Assembly: GCF_900115685.1 (NCBI RefSeq)
Contig: NZ_FOXJ01000002.1
Span: 1-64,000, forward strand
DNA length: 64,000 bases
Direction of reading: 5' to 3'
Source of the DNA: Variovorax sp. 770b2
GTDB taxonomy: Bacteria > Pseudomonadota > Gammaproteobacteria > Burkholderiales > Burkholderiaceae_C
The notes below the pieces were generated by a model. The model did not search any database, had not been told where the DNA came from, and worked only from the letters and a program-made list of their open reading frames with translations. Numbering within the stretch: the stretch's first letter is position 1; each line of letters opens with the position of its first letter. Of this stretch, positions 51,150 to 60,709 are shown piece after piece. Made by a program: the position numbers and the translations under genes.

Positions 51150-51860
51150 ATGACCACCCATGTTTCCCGCATCGATGCGCTCGACTGGCCCCGCATCGAG
51201 ACCGATCTCGCCACCCGCGGCTGCGCCACCACCGGCCAGCTCTTCACCCCGGACGAATGCGCCGAGCTTGCGGCGATGTACGACCAGAGCGGCCATTTCC
51301 GCAGCCGCGTGGTCATGCAGCGCCACGGCTTCGGGCAGGGCGAGTACCAGTACTTCGCGAACCCGCTGCCGCCGGTCGTCGCCGCGTGGCGCAGCGCACT
51401 CTATGAGCGCCTCGCGCCGCTGGCCAATGCCTGGGCCAGCGCGATGGGCCAGCCGGCCGATTACCCGCCCGGCCACGCCGACTACCTCGCGCGCTGCCAC
51501 GCGGCGGGCCAGCTGCGCCCCACCCCGCTGCTGCTGCGCTACGACGAGGGCGACTACAACTGCCTGCACCAGGACCTGTACGGCGACCTGCAGTTTCCGT
51601 TGCAGCTCACGGTGCTCCTGAGCCGGCCGGGCGCGGACTTCACCGGCGGCGAGTTCGTGCTGACCGAGCAGCGGCCGCGCATGCAATCGCGCGCCGAAGT
51701 GATGTCGCTCGCGCAGGGCGAGGCCGTGATCTTCGCGGTCAACCAGCGGCCCGTGGCGGGCACGCGCGGCACCTACCGCGTGACCATGCGCCACGGCGTG
51801 AGCCGCTTGCGCTCGGGGCGGCGGCACACGGTGGGCCTCATCTTCCACGACGCGCGCTGA
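51150..51860 (+). CDS. 2-oxoglutarate/Fe(II)-dependent dioxygenase
   Basis: The protein has 236 residues. The facial triad is His140-x-Asp142 in CLHQDLYG and His215 in MRHGVSR; Arg225 in SGRRHTVGLIFHDA can bind 2-oxoglutarate. The double-stranded beta-helix core lies around residues 125-232. It hydroxylates an unknown substrate; relatives include AlkB-like and prolyl-hydroxylase-like groups. The ATG at 51150 is used; an earlier ATG at 51120 adds ten residues. It is divergent from the kinase/partner pair. Confidence 0.88.
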   Translation: MTTHVSRIDALDWPRIETDLATRGCATTGQLFTPDECAELAAMYDQSGHFRSRVVMQRHGFGQGEYQYFANPLPPVVAAWRSALYERLAPLANAWASAMGQPADYPPGHADYLARCHAAGQLRPTPLLLRYDEGDYNCLHQDLYGDLQFPLQLTVLLSRPGADFTGGEFVLTEQRPRMQSRAEVMSLAQGEAVIFAVNQRPVAGTRGTYRVTMRHGVSRLRSGRRHTVGLIFHDAR

Positions 51861-52046
51861 CAACTCCGGGCGCCCGAACGACCGTGCACTGATTCACGAA
51901 GACGCCGAAGTCGCGCAAAATCCCTGTCGCGCCAGGCGCGCCCGCCAGAATTTCCGACACCCAACGATCGGAACGGCAGGCCACCCTGGTGCCGATCCGC
52001 GGCCGACCCGCAGCGGATGCGTTCGAGATGGTCGACAGGGAGCTGT

Positions 52047-54002
52047 ATGAACATGAACTCGTCCGGGTTTCCGGATGTGGCGGGAAAGCCGTCGTTTGAA
52101 TCCACTGGCGTGCGCATGCCGCCGGCGGCCGGCCCCGAGGCCCCACCCCGGCGCTCGCGCCATTTCAGGGTCGACGTAGGCACCATCGTCAGTGCCGTCG
52201 CGCTGGCCCAGTCGCTGTTGCTGGTCTCGCTCGGCTACTGGGGCTCGCAGCGGCTGGTGTCGAACATCGGCACCTCCGCGCACAGGGCCAACCACGACCG
52301 GATCGAGGACAAGGTGCTCGCCTTCCTGGCGAAGGCCGAGTCGGTGGTCGGTGCCATCGGCAGCGCGCCGAGCCTGAGCCCCGCGGGCGAGTACGCCGAC
52401 CGCACCGCCGAACTGCTCTGGACCTTGCTGCAGCAATCGCCCGAGCTGGACAGCGTGTACGTGGCCAACGAAAGCGGCCAGATGCTGATGGCGCTGCGCT
52501 ACCCGGTGCCCGCGATCCGGCACATCGCGCTCGGCGCGGCGTTCACCACCGAGACCTGGCAGTACAAGCGGCCCCTCGGGGCGGAACTGGATGCGCAGCA
52601 GCGCTTTGCCACGCAACGCATCGAGTCATTTCGCAGCAGCTACGACCCGACCCGGCGCGGCTGGTTCCAGCAGGCCAGCAAGATGCAGGGGCCGATATGG
52701 ACGCAGCCCTACGTGTTCGCCGCGGCCCAGGAACTGGGCGTGACCTACGCGCTGCCGAGCGAGCGCCGCTACACCGAGGGCAGCCCGAAGGCGCTGGTGG
52801 TGGCGGGCGACGTGTCGCTCGGGCGCCTGTCGGAGTTCGTGCGGCTCTTCAGCAGCAACGGCTATGGCAACAGCGCGCTCCTGAGCGCCGACAACAAGGT
52901 GCTGGCGCGCAGCGACCAGCCGGGCGTGCTGCACAAGCTGGAGCCACCCACGGGCGTGCTGGGCGCGCTGCACGCGCACATGGTGGCCGACGGCACCGCG
53001 GGCGGCGGCAACGACTCGACCTTCTCGTTCGACTTCGACGGAAGGCGCTACCTGGTGCAGACCTCGCTCATCCCGGCCACCGGCTGGGAGCTGGTGAGCT
53101 GGGTGCCCGAAGACATGGTGCTGGGCGACCTGCGCCGCGCGGTGCTCTGGGGGCTCTTGCTGGCGCTGGTGTTCCTGGCGCTGGCGCTGTTCATGTCGCT
53201 CAAGCTCTCCAAGCTGGTGACTTCGCCGGTGGAGAACCTCTCGCGCATCGCGCGCCGCATCGGCCTCCTGGAGCTGGACAACCTGCCGCGCGAACCCAGC
53301 CGCGTGCTGGAGATCCAGCACCTGGACCAGGCGCTGGACGACTCGGCACGCAGCCTCAAGGCATTCAGCAAATTCGTGCCGGTGGACGTGATCAACCAGC
53401 TCGTGGCCGAAGGGCATTCGCTCGCGCCCAATGGCGCGTCGCGCCGCGTGACGGTGATGTTCACCGACGTGGAGGGCTTCACCTCGATCTCGGAGTCCCT
53501 CCCCATCGACGTGCTGGTCGGCATGCTGACCGAATACTTCAACCTTGCCACGGGTGTGTTCGCGCGCTACGGCGGCGTGGTCGACAAGTTCATCGGCGAC
53601 GGCATCATGGTGCTGTGGGGCGCGCCCGCGGACATGAAGGACGCGGAGTACCGCGCCTGCCTGGCCGCGCTGCAGCTGCACGCGCAGATGAACGAACTCA
53701 ACCGGAAGTGGCACGCCAAGGGGCTGCCCGAATTCCGCACCCGCATCGGCATCCACACCGGCGTGGTGATCGCGGGCGTGCTGGGCTCGAACGACCGGCT
53801 CTCGTACACGGCATTCGGCGACGTCATCAACGTGGCCAGCCGCATCGAGGGCATCAACAAGCAGCTGGGGACGCAGACGCTGGTGTCCGAAGACACCTTC
53901 GCGGGCCTGAAGGGGCGGCTGCGCACGCGACGCATCGAGGAGCTGGTGGAGTTGCGCGGCCGGCAGACGCGCATGGTGCTCCACGAGCTGATGACGCCTT
54001 GA
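52047..54002 (+). CDS. Membrane-anchored adenylate cyclase with periplasmic sensor
   Basis: The protein has 651 residues. One helix at about residues 46-66 and another near 370-392 flank a periplasmic dCache-like sensor (about 70-365). A HAMP-like linker leads into the class III cyclase domain. Catalytic residues are present: metal Asp474 and Asp518, the ATP-selecting pair Lys514/Asp592, and Asn595/Arg599. The Lys/Asp pair indicates adenylate rather than guanylate cyclase. AGGGAG precedes the ATG at 52047. It should convert an external signal into cAMP. Confidence 0.92.
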   Translation: MNMNSSGFPDVAGKPSFESTGVRMPPAAGPEAPPRRSRHFRVDVGTIVSAVALAQSLLLVSLGYWGSQRLVSNIGTSAHRANHDRIEDKVLAFLAKAESVVGAIGSAPSLSPAGEYADRTAELLWTLLQQSPELDSVYVANESGQMLMALRYPVPAIRHIALGAAFTTETWQYKRPLGAELDAQQRFATQRIESFRSSYDPTRRGWFQQASKMQGPIWTQPYVFAAAQELGVTYALPSERRYTEGSPKALVVAGDVSLGRLSEFVRLFSSNGYGNSALLSADNKVLARSDQPGVLHKLEPPTGVLGALHAHMVADGTAGGGNDSTFSFDFDGRRYLVQTSLIPATGWELVSWVPEDMVLGDLRRAVLWGLLLALVFLALALFMSLKLSKLVTSPVENLSRIARRIGLLELDNLPREPSRVLEIQHLDQALDDSARSLKAFSKFVPVDVINQLVAEGHSLAPNGASRRVTVMFTDVEGFTSISESLPIDVLVGMLTEYFNLATGVFARYGGVVDKFIGDGIMVLWGAPADMKDAEYRACLAALQLHAQMNELNRKWHAKGLPEFRTRIGIHTGVVIAGVLGSNDRLSYTAFGDVINVASRIEGINKQLGTQTLVSEDTFAGLKGRLRTRRIEELVELRGRQTRMVLHELMTP

Positions 54003-54018
54003 GCGTCGTTCAGCGTGT

Positions 54019-54468
54019 TCAGCGCGGTGAGGGTGGTGAGGGCGTGACGCGCACCAGCACCAGGTTGGCAGCCGTGCCGCCGCCCTGCGTGAGCACCGGG
54101 TACTGCGTGTCGTTGATGAACAGCAGCTGCTCGCCGCGCACGATGCGCGCCGACACCGCGTAGCGCATGCGCGGATCGATGCGCGCGGCATCGACCTGCA
54201 ACTCGTAGGCGAAGGGCGGTTGCCTGCCGTTGGCCTTGATGCGCTGCTCGGCAAGCGTGACCGAAGGCGCGTCCATGCGCGACACATCGAGCAGCTGCAC
54301 CACGACCTCGGCCGCGGGGTCGAGCGCGATGCGTTCGCGGTAGGCGACCGTGCCGCTCACGCGCAGCGATGCGCTGGGTTTCGATGCCGGTGTGGAAGAG
54401 GCGCAGGCGCTCAGCACAGAAGCGCCGGCCGCGGCGGAAAGCATCAGGAGGCTGGTACGTCTTTTCAT
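54019..54468 (-). CDS. YbaY-like lipoprotein
   Basis: The protein has 149 residues. Lipobox LSAC gives lipidated Cys22. The mature part (SGTVAYRERIALDPAAEVVV, LLDVSR and later PPFAYELQVD) is the YbaY domain, two in tandem in some members and one here, found in outer-membrane lipoproteins and glycan-related proteins. ATG 54468 is preferred over 54510. It starts 7 bases after the acetoacetyl-CoA synthetase stop, so it may be co-transcribed with that gene. Confidence 0.85.
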   Translation of the reverse strand: MKRRTSLLMLSAAAGASVLSACASSTPASKPSASLRVSGTVAYRERIALDPAAEVVVQLLDVSRMDAPSVTLAEQRIKANGRQPPFAYELQVDAARIDPRMRYAVSARIVRGEQLLFINDTQYPVLTQGGGTAANLVLVRVTPSPPSPR

Positions 54469-54475
54469 CGGGCCA

Positions 54476-56479
54476 TTATGCGGAGGCACGCTGCGCGGCA
54501 AAAGCCACATACCAATCCAGGCTTGCGGGGTTTGCCATCGCCTCGCGATTCACCACTTTCTCGATCGGCTGGCCCAGCAGCAGCTTCTTGATCGGCAGCT
54601 CCTGCTTCTTGCCCGAGAGCGTGCGCGGGATCTCGGCCACCTGGAAGATGTCGTTGGGCACGAAGCGCGGCGACAGCGACGTCTTGATCGCGTTGTTGAG
54701 GCGGGCGCGCATCGCCTCGTCCAGCGCCACGCCCGGGCGCAGCACCACGAAGAGCGGCATGTAGCTGTCGCGGCCCAGGTACTCGAGATCGACCACCATC
54801 GAATCGAGCACCTCGGGCAGCCCTTCGACCGCGCTGTAGATCTCGCTCGTGCCCATGCGCAAACCCTGGCGGTTGATGGTGGCGTCGCTGCGGCCGTAGA
54901 TGATGCAGCCGCCGTCCTCGCCGATTTTTATCCAGTCGCCGTGGCGCCACACACCGGGGTACGTGTCGAAGTAGCTCGACACGTAGCGCGCGTTGCCCTC
55001 GTCGCCCCAGAAGTAGAGCGGCATCGACGGAATGGCTTTCGTGCAGACCAGTTCGCCGACTTCGCCGATGACCGGCTGGCCCTGCTCGTTCCACGCCTCG
55101 ACCGCATGGCCGAGCTCGCGGCACTGCATCTGGCCCGGCACCTCGGGCAGTTCGCGGTTGCCGCCGACGAAGGCGCCGCAAAAATCGGTGCCGCCGGAGA
55201 TGTTGCACCACCAGACATCCCTGGAGCCCGCATCGAGGATCTGCTGTGAGCCCCAGCGCTGCACCTCGTCGGGCAGCGGAGAGCCGGTGCTGCCGAGCGC
55301 GCGCACACGCGAGAGATCGCCGCATTCCTTGGCGACGACGCCGGCCTTCATGCAGTTGGTGAAGTAGGCCGCGCCCGCGCCGAAGAAGGTGACCTTGTGC
55401 CGCGCGACGAAGCGCCACAGCACGCCCCAGTCGGGCTTTTCCTTGCTGCCCGCCGGGTTGCCGTCGTAGATGCAGATGGTCGCGCCGAAGGCCATACCCG
55501 AGAGCTGCGAGTTCCACATCACCCAGCCGGTGGAGCTGTACCAGTGGTAGCGCTCGCCGAAATTGTTGGCGCCGTAGCTCGCGCCCACGTCGTTGTGCAG
55601 GCCGCAGGCGTGCATGGTCAAGAGGATGCCGCCCTGCCCATGCACGATGGGCTTGGGCAAGCCCGTGGTGCCACTCGAATAGACGATCCAGATCGGATGG
55701 TCGAAGGGCAGCCACTCGGGTTCGAAAGCGGCGACCTCGGCGTCGTTGCGCGCGGTGGCTTCGGCCCAGTCGACGTCGTGCGCGACGGGGCTTCGGGCAA
55801 AGGGCGTCTTCACGAGCAGCAGCTTCTTCACGCTCGGCAACTGGCCGCGCAGTTCCTGCAGCACGGCGCTGCGGTCGAGCGGCTTGCCGCCGTAGTGCAC
55901 GCCGTCGACGGCGATCAGCACCTTCGGTTCGATCTGGCGGAAACGGTCGGCCACTGCAGCGGTGCCCATGTCGGGCGCACACACGCTCCAGATCGCGCCG
56001 ATGCTGGCGCACGCGAGAAACGCGACCATGGTCTCGGGCACGTTGGGCATGCAGGCCGCGACGCGGTCGCCGCGTTGCACGCCGAGCGACTTGAGCGTGA
56101 GCGCGACCGCGGCGACCTGGCGGCGCATCTCGGGCCACGACAGCTCGCGCACTTCGCCCAGTTCGTTGTCGCTCACGATGGCGGGCATGCCGGCCGCATG
56201 GGCCGCATCGGCATGACGCAGCACCTCGCGCGCGTAGTTGACCTGTGCGCCGGGGAACCAGCGCGCGCCGGGCATGCGCGCCTGGGCGAGCACCGCGGTG
56301 TGCGGCGTGGGCGACTGCAGGTCCGCGTAGTCCCAGATGCTCTGCCAGAAGGCATCCAGGTCGGTGACCGACCAGCGCCACAGCGCGTCGTAGGTGTCGA
56401 ACGAGAGGCCGCGCTGCTCGCGCAGCCAGTTCTGGTAAAGACGAATCTGGGGGATGTTGGGAACGTTGGGAACAGGCAT
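54476..56479 (-). CDS. Acetoacetyl-CoA synthetase
   Basis: The protein has 667 residues, matching AACS length. The adenylation P-loop is VYSSGTTGLPKPIVHGQGG; the acyl-CoA synthetase motifs GRSDATINRQGLRMGTSEIY and the C-terminal Lys in SGKKQELPIKKLLLG are present. It converts acetoacetate, ATP and CoA to acetoacetyl-CoA, AMP and pyrophosphate in the cytoplasm, serving ketone-body or PHB-linked metabolism. It could also use acetoacetate released by the BKACE at 35643. Divergent from the TetR gene at 56580. Confidence 0.93.
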   Translation of the reverse strand: MPVPNVPNIPQIRLYQNWLREQRGLSFDTYDALWRWSVTDLDAFWQSIWDYADLQSPTPHTAVLAQARMPGARWFPGAQVNYAREVLRHADAAHAAGMPAIVSDNELGEVRELSWPEMRRQVAAVALTLKSLGVQRGDRVAACMPNVPETMVAFLACASIGAIWSVCAPDMGTAAVADRFRQIEPKVLIAVDGVHYGGKPLDRSAVLQELRGQLPSVKKLLLVKTPFARSPVAHDVDWAEATARNDAEVAAFEPEWLPFDHPIWIVYSSGTTGLPKPIVHGQGGILLTMHACGLHNDVGASYGANNFGERYHWYSSTGWVMWNSQLSGMAFGATICIYDGNPAGSKEKPDWGVLWRFVARHKVTFFGAGAAYFTNCMKAGVVAKECGDLSRVRALGSTGSPLPDEVQRWGSQQILDAGSRDVWWCNISGGTDFCGAFVGGNRELPEVPGQMQCRELGHAVEAWNEQGQPVIGEVGELVCTKAIPSMPLYFWGDEGNARYVSSYFDTYPGVWRHGDWIKIGEDGGCIIYGRSDATINRQGLRMGTSEIYSAVEGLPEVLDSMVVDLEYLGRDSYMPLFVVLRPGVALDEAMRARLNNAIKTSLSPRFVPNDIFQVAEIPRTLSGKKQELPIKKLLLGQPIEKVVNREAMANPASLDWYVAFAAQRASA

Positions 56480-56532
56480 GGCCCGAGCGTAGCGCTGCGA
56501 ACGGGCGTGCTCAATCGGGGTTGACCTCAGGG

Positions 56533-56570
56533 TTTGTACGTGTGTTCAACATTTTTGTACAGGCGTTCAA
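56533..56570. promoter_or_regulatory. Direct repeat TTTGTAC-N4-GTTCAA, two copies 21 bp apart
   Basis: TTTGTACGTGTGTTCAA (56533-56549) is repeated as TTTGTACAGGCGTTCAA (56554-56570), exactly two helical turns apart. Each copy is also an imperfect dyad TTGTAC-N4-GTTCAA. They sit in the 100-base gap between the acetoacetyl-CoA synthetase and TetR genes, ten bases before the TetR ATG, and are strong candidates for the TetR operator. Confidence 0.7.
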
Positions 56571-56579
56571 TACGCCCCC

Positions 56580-57311
56580 ATGAGCACCCGCACCCCGACC
56601 GCCCGGCGCAGCCCTCCCCGGGCCGCGGCCATCACCGCCGAAGCCGGCCGCCCCGACCGCCGCCAGGCCATCCTGCTGGCCGCCGAGAAGCTGTTCGCGC
56701 AGCACGGCTACCACGCGGTGACCATCCGGCAGATCGCCGAGGAAGCCGGCGTGCCGCTCGCGCTGGTGGGCTACTACTTCGGGCCGAAGCACGAACTCTT
56801 CCATGCCATCTTCGAGCACTGGAGCCACACCATCGAGGAGCGGCTCACGCTTCTCGCGGAGGTGGACAACGACCCCGACGACGCGCACACGCTGCCGCGC
56901 ATCATCGAAGCCTTCACCGCGCCCGTGCTCGCCCTTCGCGCGAGCGCCGAGGGCGAGTACTACGCGCTGCTGGTGGCGCGCGAGCTCTACCACGCGACCG
57001 AGGAAGCCGACCGCGTGCTGCGCGGCTACTTCGACCCGCTGGCCGCCGCGTACATCGACGCGCTGCACGTCGCGCTGCCGCACGCCACGCGCGGCCAGGT
57101 CGCATGGGGCTACCAGTTCGCGCTCGGCGCGCTGCTGCACCACCTGAACGACAGCCGCATCGAACGGCTCTCGCACGGCGAGAACAAGCGCGCCGACCCT
57201 GCGGTGGCGCCCGTGCTCGTGAGCTTCATCGTCGGCGGCCTGCGCGCCGCGCTGCCCAGGCCCAAGATCCCGCGCACACAGAAAACCCCCACCCGGAGAC
57301 ACAAGACATGA
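56580..57311 (+). CDS. TetR-family regulator of the downstream uptake/catabolic operon
   Basis: The protein has 243 residues with a basic, disordered first 25. The HTH (about residues 28-75) reads HAVTIRQIAEEAGVPLALVGYYF and then GPKHELFHAIF, typical of TetR, with a long helical effector domain. Its stop overlaps the binding-protein ATG (ATGA), so it heads the operon and is autoregulated, probably through the TTTGTAC repeats. The divergent acetoacetyl-CoA synthetase may share control. Confidence 0.92.
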   Translation: MSTRTPTARRSPPRAAAITAEAGRPDRRQAILLAAEKLFAQHGYHAVTIRQIAEEAGVPLALVGYYFGPKHELFHAIFEHWSHTIEERLTLLAEVDNDPDDAHTLPRIIEAFTAPVLALRASAEGEYYALLVARELYHATEEADRVLRGYFDPLAAAYIDALHVALPHATRGQVAWGYQFALGALLHHLNDSRIERLSHGENKRADPAVAPVLVSFIVGGLRAALPRPKIPRTQKTPTRRHKT

Positions 57312-58255
57312 TGAAACGACGCACCCTGCTGTCGGCGCTCGCGGCCGCATCGGCTGCGGCCGCGCTGCCTTCGCGCGCGCAGCAGTCCCATCCGAAGATC
57401 GTGTTCGGCTACACGGCCGTGACCGACTTCGCCTCCGTCTTCGTGGCGGCCGAAGAGGGCTACTTCAAGAAACGCGGGCTGGACGTGGAGCTCAAGTTCA
57501 TTCCGCTCAACTCCACGATCCCGGCGGCGCTGCAGTCCGATTCGCTGCAGATCGGCGGGCCCACGCCCTCTGTCTTCCTGCAGGCGGTGGACGGCGGGCT
57601 CGACCTGGTGCTGGTGGCCGGCGGCGGGCTCACCTCCAAGACGATCACCGGCTTCGGCCTGGTGGCGCGCGCGGGCTCGGGCATCAAGAGCGCGCAGGAC
57701 TGCGTGGGCAAGAAGATCGGCGTGCCGGGGCTCGGTGCGTTCCTGCACGTGACCTTCCGTGCATGGCTGAAAGACACCGGCGTGGACTGGCGCAAGGTCA
57801 ACTTCGTCGAGGCCTCGTTCCCCCAGCACGCCGACCTGCTGCGCGGCGGCTCGGTGGATGCGGTGGTGTCGGCCGATCCGTTCATGAGCCGCATCACCGA
57901 GAGCGGCGCGGGCTACGTGGCGTCGTACTACTCGACCTTCCTGCCCGAGAACAACCAGACGATCGTGCACGCGGCCAAGCGCGAATGGGTGGCGAAGAAC
58001 CCCGCGACGGCGCGCGCCTTCCGCGAGGCGCTGGTCGAATCGGGCGGCTTCATGCAGCAGGCGAAGAACGACGAGAAGGTGCGCGCGGCCATCGGCAAGT
58101 TCATCAAGCTGCCGCCCGAGGTGCTGGCCAAGGTGCAGGTCTCGCCGCCCGGCCCGGTCGTCACGGACACGCAGCTGGGCTACTGGACCCGGCTCATGAA
58201 GGAGCAGGACATGCTCAAGACGAACATCGACGTTGCGAAGCTGATCGCCAGATGA
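57308..58255 (+). CDS. SsuA/TauA/NMT1-type substrate-binding protein
   Basis: The protein has 315 residues. A signal peptide with KRRTLL (Tat- or Sec-like) precedes SHPKIVFGYTAVTDFASVF, the opening of nitrate/sulfonate/taurine-type binding proteins; HAAKREWVAKNPA and the closing helix fit. It captures an unknown small substrate in the periplasm. The start overlaps the TetR stop and its stop overlaps the ATPase start (both ATGA). Confidence 0.9.
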   Translation: MMKRRTLLSALAAASAAAALPSRAQQSHPKIVFGYTAVTDFASVFVAAEEGYFKKRGLDVELKFIPLNSTIPAALQSDSLQIGGPTPSVFLQAVDGGLDLVLVAGGGLTSKTITGFGLVARAGSGIKSAQDCVGKKIGVPGLGAFLHVTFRAWLKDTGVDWRKVNFVEASFPQHADLLRGGSVDAVVSADPFMSRITESGAGYVASYYSTFLPENNQTIVHAAKREWVAKNPATARAFREALVESGGFMQQAKNDEKVRAAIGKFIKLPPEVLAKVQVSPPGPVVTDTQLGYWTRLMKEQDMLKTNIDVAKLIAR

Positions 58256-59109
58256 TTTCCTCGCCCGCCCCCGTCACCGCGCGCGCGGCGCTCTCAGTGA
58301 GCGCCGCGCGTTCGCCGACGAGTCCCGCGATGCATGCCACGCCCTTCCTGCGCTTCGACGGCGTCACCATTCGCCTGGGTGGCCGCGAGATTCTTTCGCC
58401 CACTTCGTTCGATGTGGCGCGCGGCGAGTTCGTCTGCATCGTCGGCCCGAGCGGCTGCGGCAAGACCACGCTGCTGCGCGCGGCCAGCGGCCTCGTCACC
58501 GCGAGCGCAGGCGAGGTTCGCCGCAACGGCGTGAAGATGGCCGAGCCCTCGCGCGAGGTGGCTTTCGTGTTCCAGGACTACGGCCGCGCGCTGCTGCCGT
58601 GGCGCACGGTGGAAGGCAACGTGAGCCTCGCGCTCGAAGCGGCTGGCGTGCCTTCGGCCGAGCGCGCGCCGCGCATTGCCGATGTGCTTGGCAAGGTCGG
58701 CCTCGCCAAGCATGCGCAGAAATTCCCGGTGCAGCTTTCGGGCGGCATGCAGCAGCGCGCGCAGATCGCGCGTTGCCTCGCGCAAAAGCCCGAGCTGATG
58801 ATGATGGACGAGCCCTTCGGCGCGCTCGATGCGCTCACGCGCCAGGGCCTGCAGGACGAGCTCGCGCGGCTGGTGCGCGACGACGGGCTCACGGTGCTGT
58901 TCGTCACGCACGACCTCGAAGAAGCCATCTACCTCGGCGACCGCGTGATCGCGCTGCAGGCCAATCCCGGCCCCGGCCGGCCGAGCCTCGCGCGGATGAT
59001 CGACGTGAAGATCCCGCGCCCGCGCGACCAGCTCACGACCAAGGAGCATCCGGAATACCTGCAGTTGCGGCGTGAGCTGTTCGCTTTCATCGAGCAGGGC
59101 CATGACTGA
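58252..59109 (+). CDS. ABC ATPase of the SsuB/TauB type
   Basis: The protein has 285 residues. Walker A is GPSGCGKTT, signature LSGGMQQRAQIARCLA, Walker B ELMMMDEPFGALDALTR, and His in VTHDLEEAI. The first 27 residues are extra to the family, and the ATG at 58330 is an alternative start. It drives the importer with the two permeases that follow. The stop lies eight bases inside the next gene. Confidence 0.92.
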   Translation: MISSPAPVTARAALSVSAARSPTSPAMHATPFLRFDGVTIRLGGREILSPTSFDVARGEFVCIVGPSGCGKTTLLRAASGLVTASAGEVRRNGVKMAEPSREVAFVFQDYGRALLPWRTVEGNVSLALEAAGVPSAERAPRIADVLGKVGLAKHAQKFPVQLSGGMQQRAQIARCLAQKPELMMMDEPFGALDALTRQGLQDELARLVRDDGLTVLFVTHDLEEAIYLGDRVIALQANPGPGRPSLARMIDVKIPRPRDQLTTKEHPEYLQLRRELFAFIEQGHD

Positions 59110-59872
59110 ACGCCGCCTCTTTCGCTGGCTGCGGCCGTGGGTGTTTCCCGCGGTGCTCGTCGGCGCCTTCGAGTGGTACGCGCGCCGCGCGGCGGCGTTG
59201 GGCAGCGATGGGCTCGCACCGCCGAGCGCGGCCGCCAAGGCCTTCGTCGGCGCGGCGCTCGACGGCTCGCTCTGGCAGGCCACCGGGTTCACGCTCGGCA
59301 CCGCGGCGCTCGGCTTGCTGATCGGGGCGGTGCTGGGCATCGCGCTGGGCCTGGTCCTCGGTCTTTCGCGCCGCGCGGCGCAACTGGGCTCGGTCTCCAT
59401 CGAGATGCTGCGGCCCGTGCCCTCGGTCGCGCTGATTCCGCTCGCGATGCTGGCCTTCGGCTTCGGCGTGCGCATGGAACTGGCCATCGTTGCCTTCGCC
59501 ACCTTCTGGCCTTTGCTGGTGCTGGTGCAATCGGCGGTGCAGCAGATCGAGCCGCGCCTGCTCGAAGTGAGCCGCGTGCTCGGCCTCTCGGCGCGCGAGC
59601 GCGCGTTCAAGATCGTGCTGCCGGCGATCGTGCCGCGCCTGTTCGTCGCGCTGCGGCTGGGCGTGGCGGTGGCACTGGTGGTGGCCGTGACGGTGGAGAT
59701 CGCCGCCAACCCCAATGGCATGGGCTACGCGATGATGATCGCGCAGCAGAGCCTGGACCCTGCGCTGATGCTCGCGTGGCTGGCCTGGATCGGCGTGGTG
59801 GGCTTCGCGGTCAATGCGGGCATGGTGCTGCTGCAGCGCGCGGTCGCGCGGCACATGGGGGTCGCGCCATGA
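59102..59872 (+). CDS. SsuC/TauC-type ABC permease 1
   Basis: The protein has 256 residues with six hydrophobic helices. The binding-protein-dependent permease motif is EVSRVLGLSARERAFKIVLP, the EAA loop that contacts the ATPase. The ATG at 59102 overlaps the ATPase gene by eight bases, and the stop overlaps the next start (ATGA). It forms the channel with the product of 59869-60660. Confidence 0.9.
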   Translation: MTERRLFRWLRPWVFPAVLVGAFEWYARRAAALGSDGLAPPSAAAKAFVGAALDGSLWQATGFTLGTAALGLLIGAVLGIALGLVLGLSRRAAQLGSVSIEMLRPVPSVALIPLAMLAFGFGVRMELAIVAFATFWPLLVLVQSAVQQIEPRLLEVSRVLGLSARERAFKIVLPAIVPRLFVALRLGVAVALVVAVTVEIAANPNGMGYAMMIAQQSLDPALMLAWLAWIGVVGFAVNAGMVLLQRAVARHMGVAP

Positions 59873-60660
59873 CCGGCAACGACCGTGCGCCCTCGGGCCT
59901 GAACTGGCTCGGCTCGTTCGCCGTGCTGTGCGCGCTCGTCGCGCTCTGGTGGGTCGCGAGCAACGCGGGTTGGGTGAGCCGCGTGTTCCTGCCGACGCCG
60001 CAGGCCACCTTCGCGAGCCTGCTGGAAGGGCTCAATCTCTCCGGCGATTCAGGCCATGGCGAGTTGCTCGCCTTCACGCGGGCCACGATCGGCCGCATGG
60101 TCGAAGGCTGGCTGCTGGCGTCGCTGTTCGGCGTGGTGCTGGGCGCGGCCATCGGGGTGTCGCCCGCGGTGCGCGCGTGGATTCAACCCACGCTCGAATT
60201 CATCCGCCCGCTGCCCGCATCGGCATTGCTGCCGCTCGCCATTTCGATCTTCGGGCTGAACCCCGGCATGGTGCTCTTCGTGGTCGCCTTCGGCGCGATG
60301 TGGCCGGTGCTGCTGGCCACGGTGCACGGCTTCGCGGCCGTGGAGCCGCGCCTGGCGGAAGTGGCGCGCTGCCTGCAGATGTCGCGCGCGGCGTACATCT
60401 GGAAGATGGGGCTGCCCAACGCCATGCCCGACATCCTGGCCGGCATGCGCCTGGCGCTGACCATTGCGCTCATCGTCGCGGTGGTGGGCGAAATGATCGC
60501 CTCGCAGAGCGGCCTGGGCCAGGCCATTCTTCTGGCCGCGCGCGCCTTTCGCGCCAGCGATCTCTTCGCCGGCATCGTGCTGCTCGGGCTCATCGGTTTC
60601 GCGAGCAATGCGCTGCTGGCCTTTGCCGAGAAGCGCCTGCTGCGCTGGCAGCAACCCTGA
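59869..60660 (+). CDS. SsuC/TauC-type ABC permease 2
   Basis: The protein has 263 residues with six helices. The EAA loop reads EVARCLQMSRAAYIWKMGLP. It differs clearly from permease 1, so the transporter probably has a heterodimeric channel, which is less usual in this family where one permease gene is common. The ATGA overlap couples translation. It is followed by the cyclase and fumarylacetoacetase genes. Confidence 0.9.
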   Translation: MTGNDRAPSGLNWLGSFAVLCALVALWWVASNAGWVSRVFLPTPQATFASLLEGLNLSGDSGHGELLAFTRATIGRMVEGWLLASLFGVVLGAAIGVSPAVRAWIQPTLEFIRPLPASALLPLAISIFGLNPGMVLFVVAFGAMWPVLLATVHGFAAVEPRLAEVARCLQMSRAAYIWKMGLPNAMPDILAGMRLALTIALIVAVVGEMIASQSGLGQAILLAARAFRASDLFAGIVLLGLIGFASNALLAFAEKRLLRWQQP

Positions 60661-60709
60661 CCGATCGATTCCTTCAAGCCAACACCAACACCCCGCAAGG
60701 AGCCCCGCC

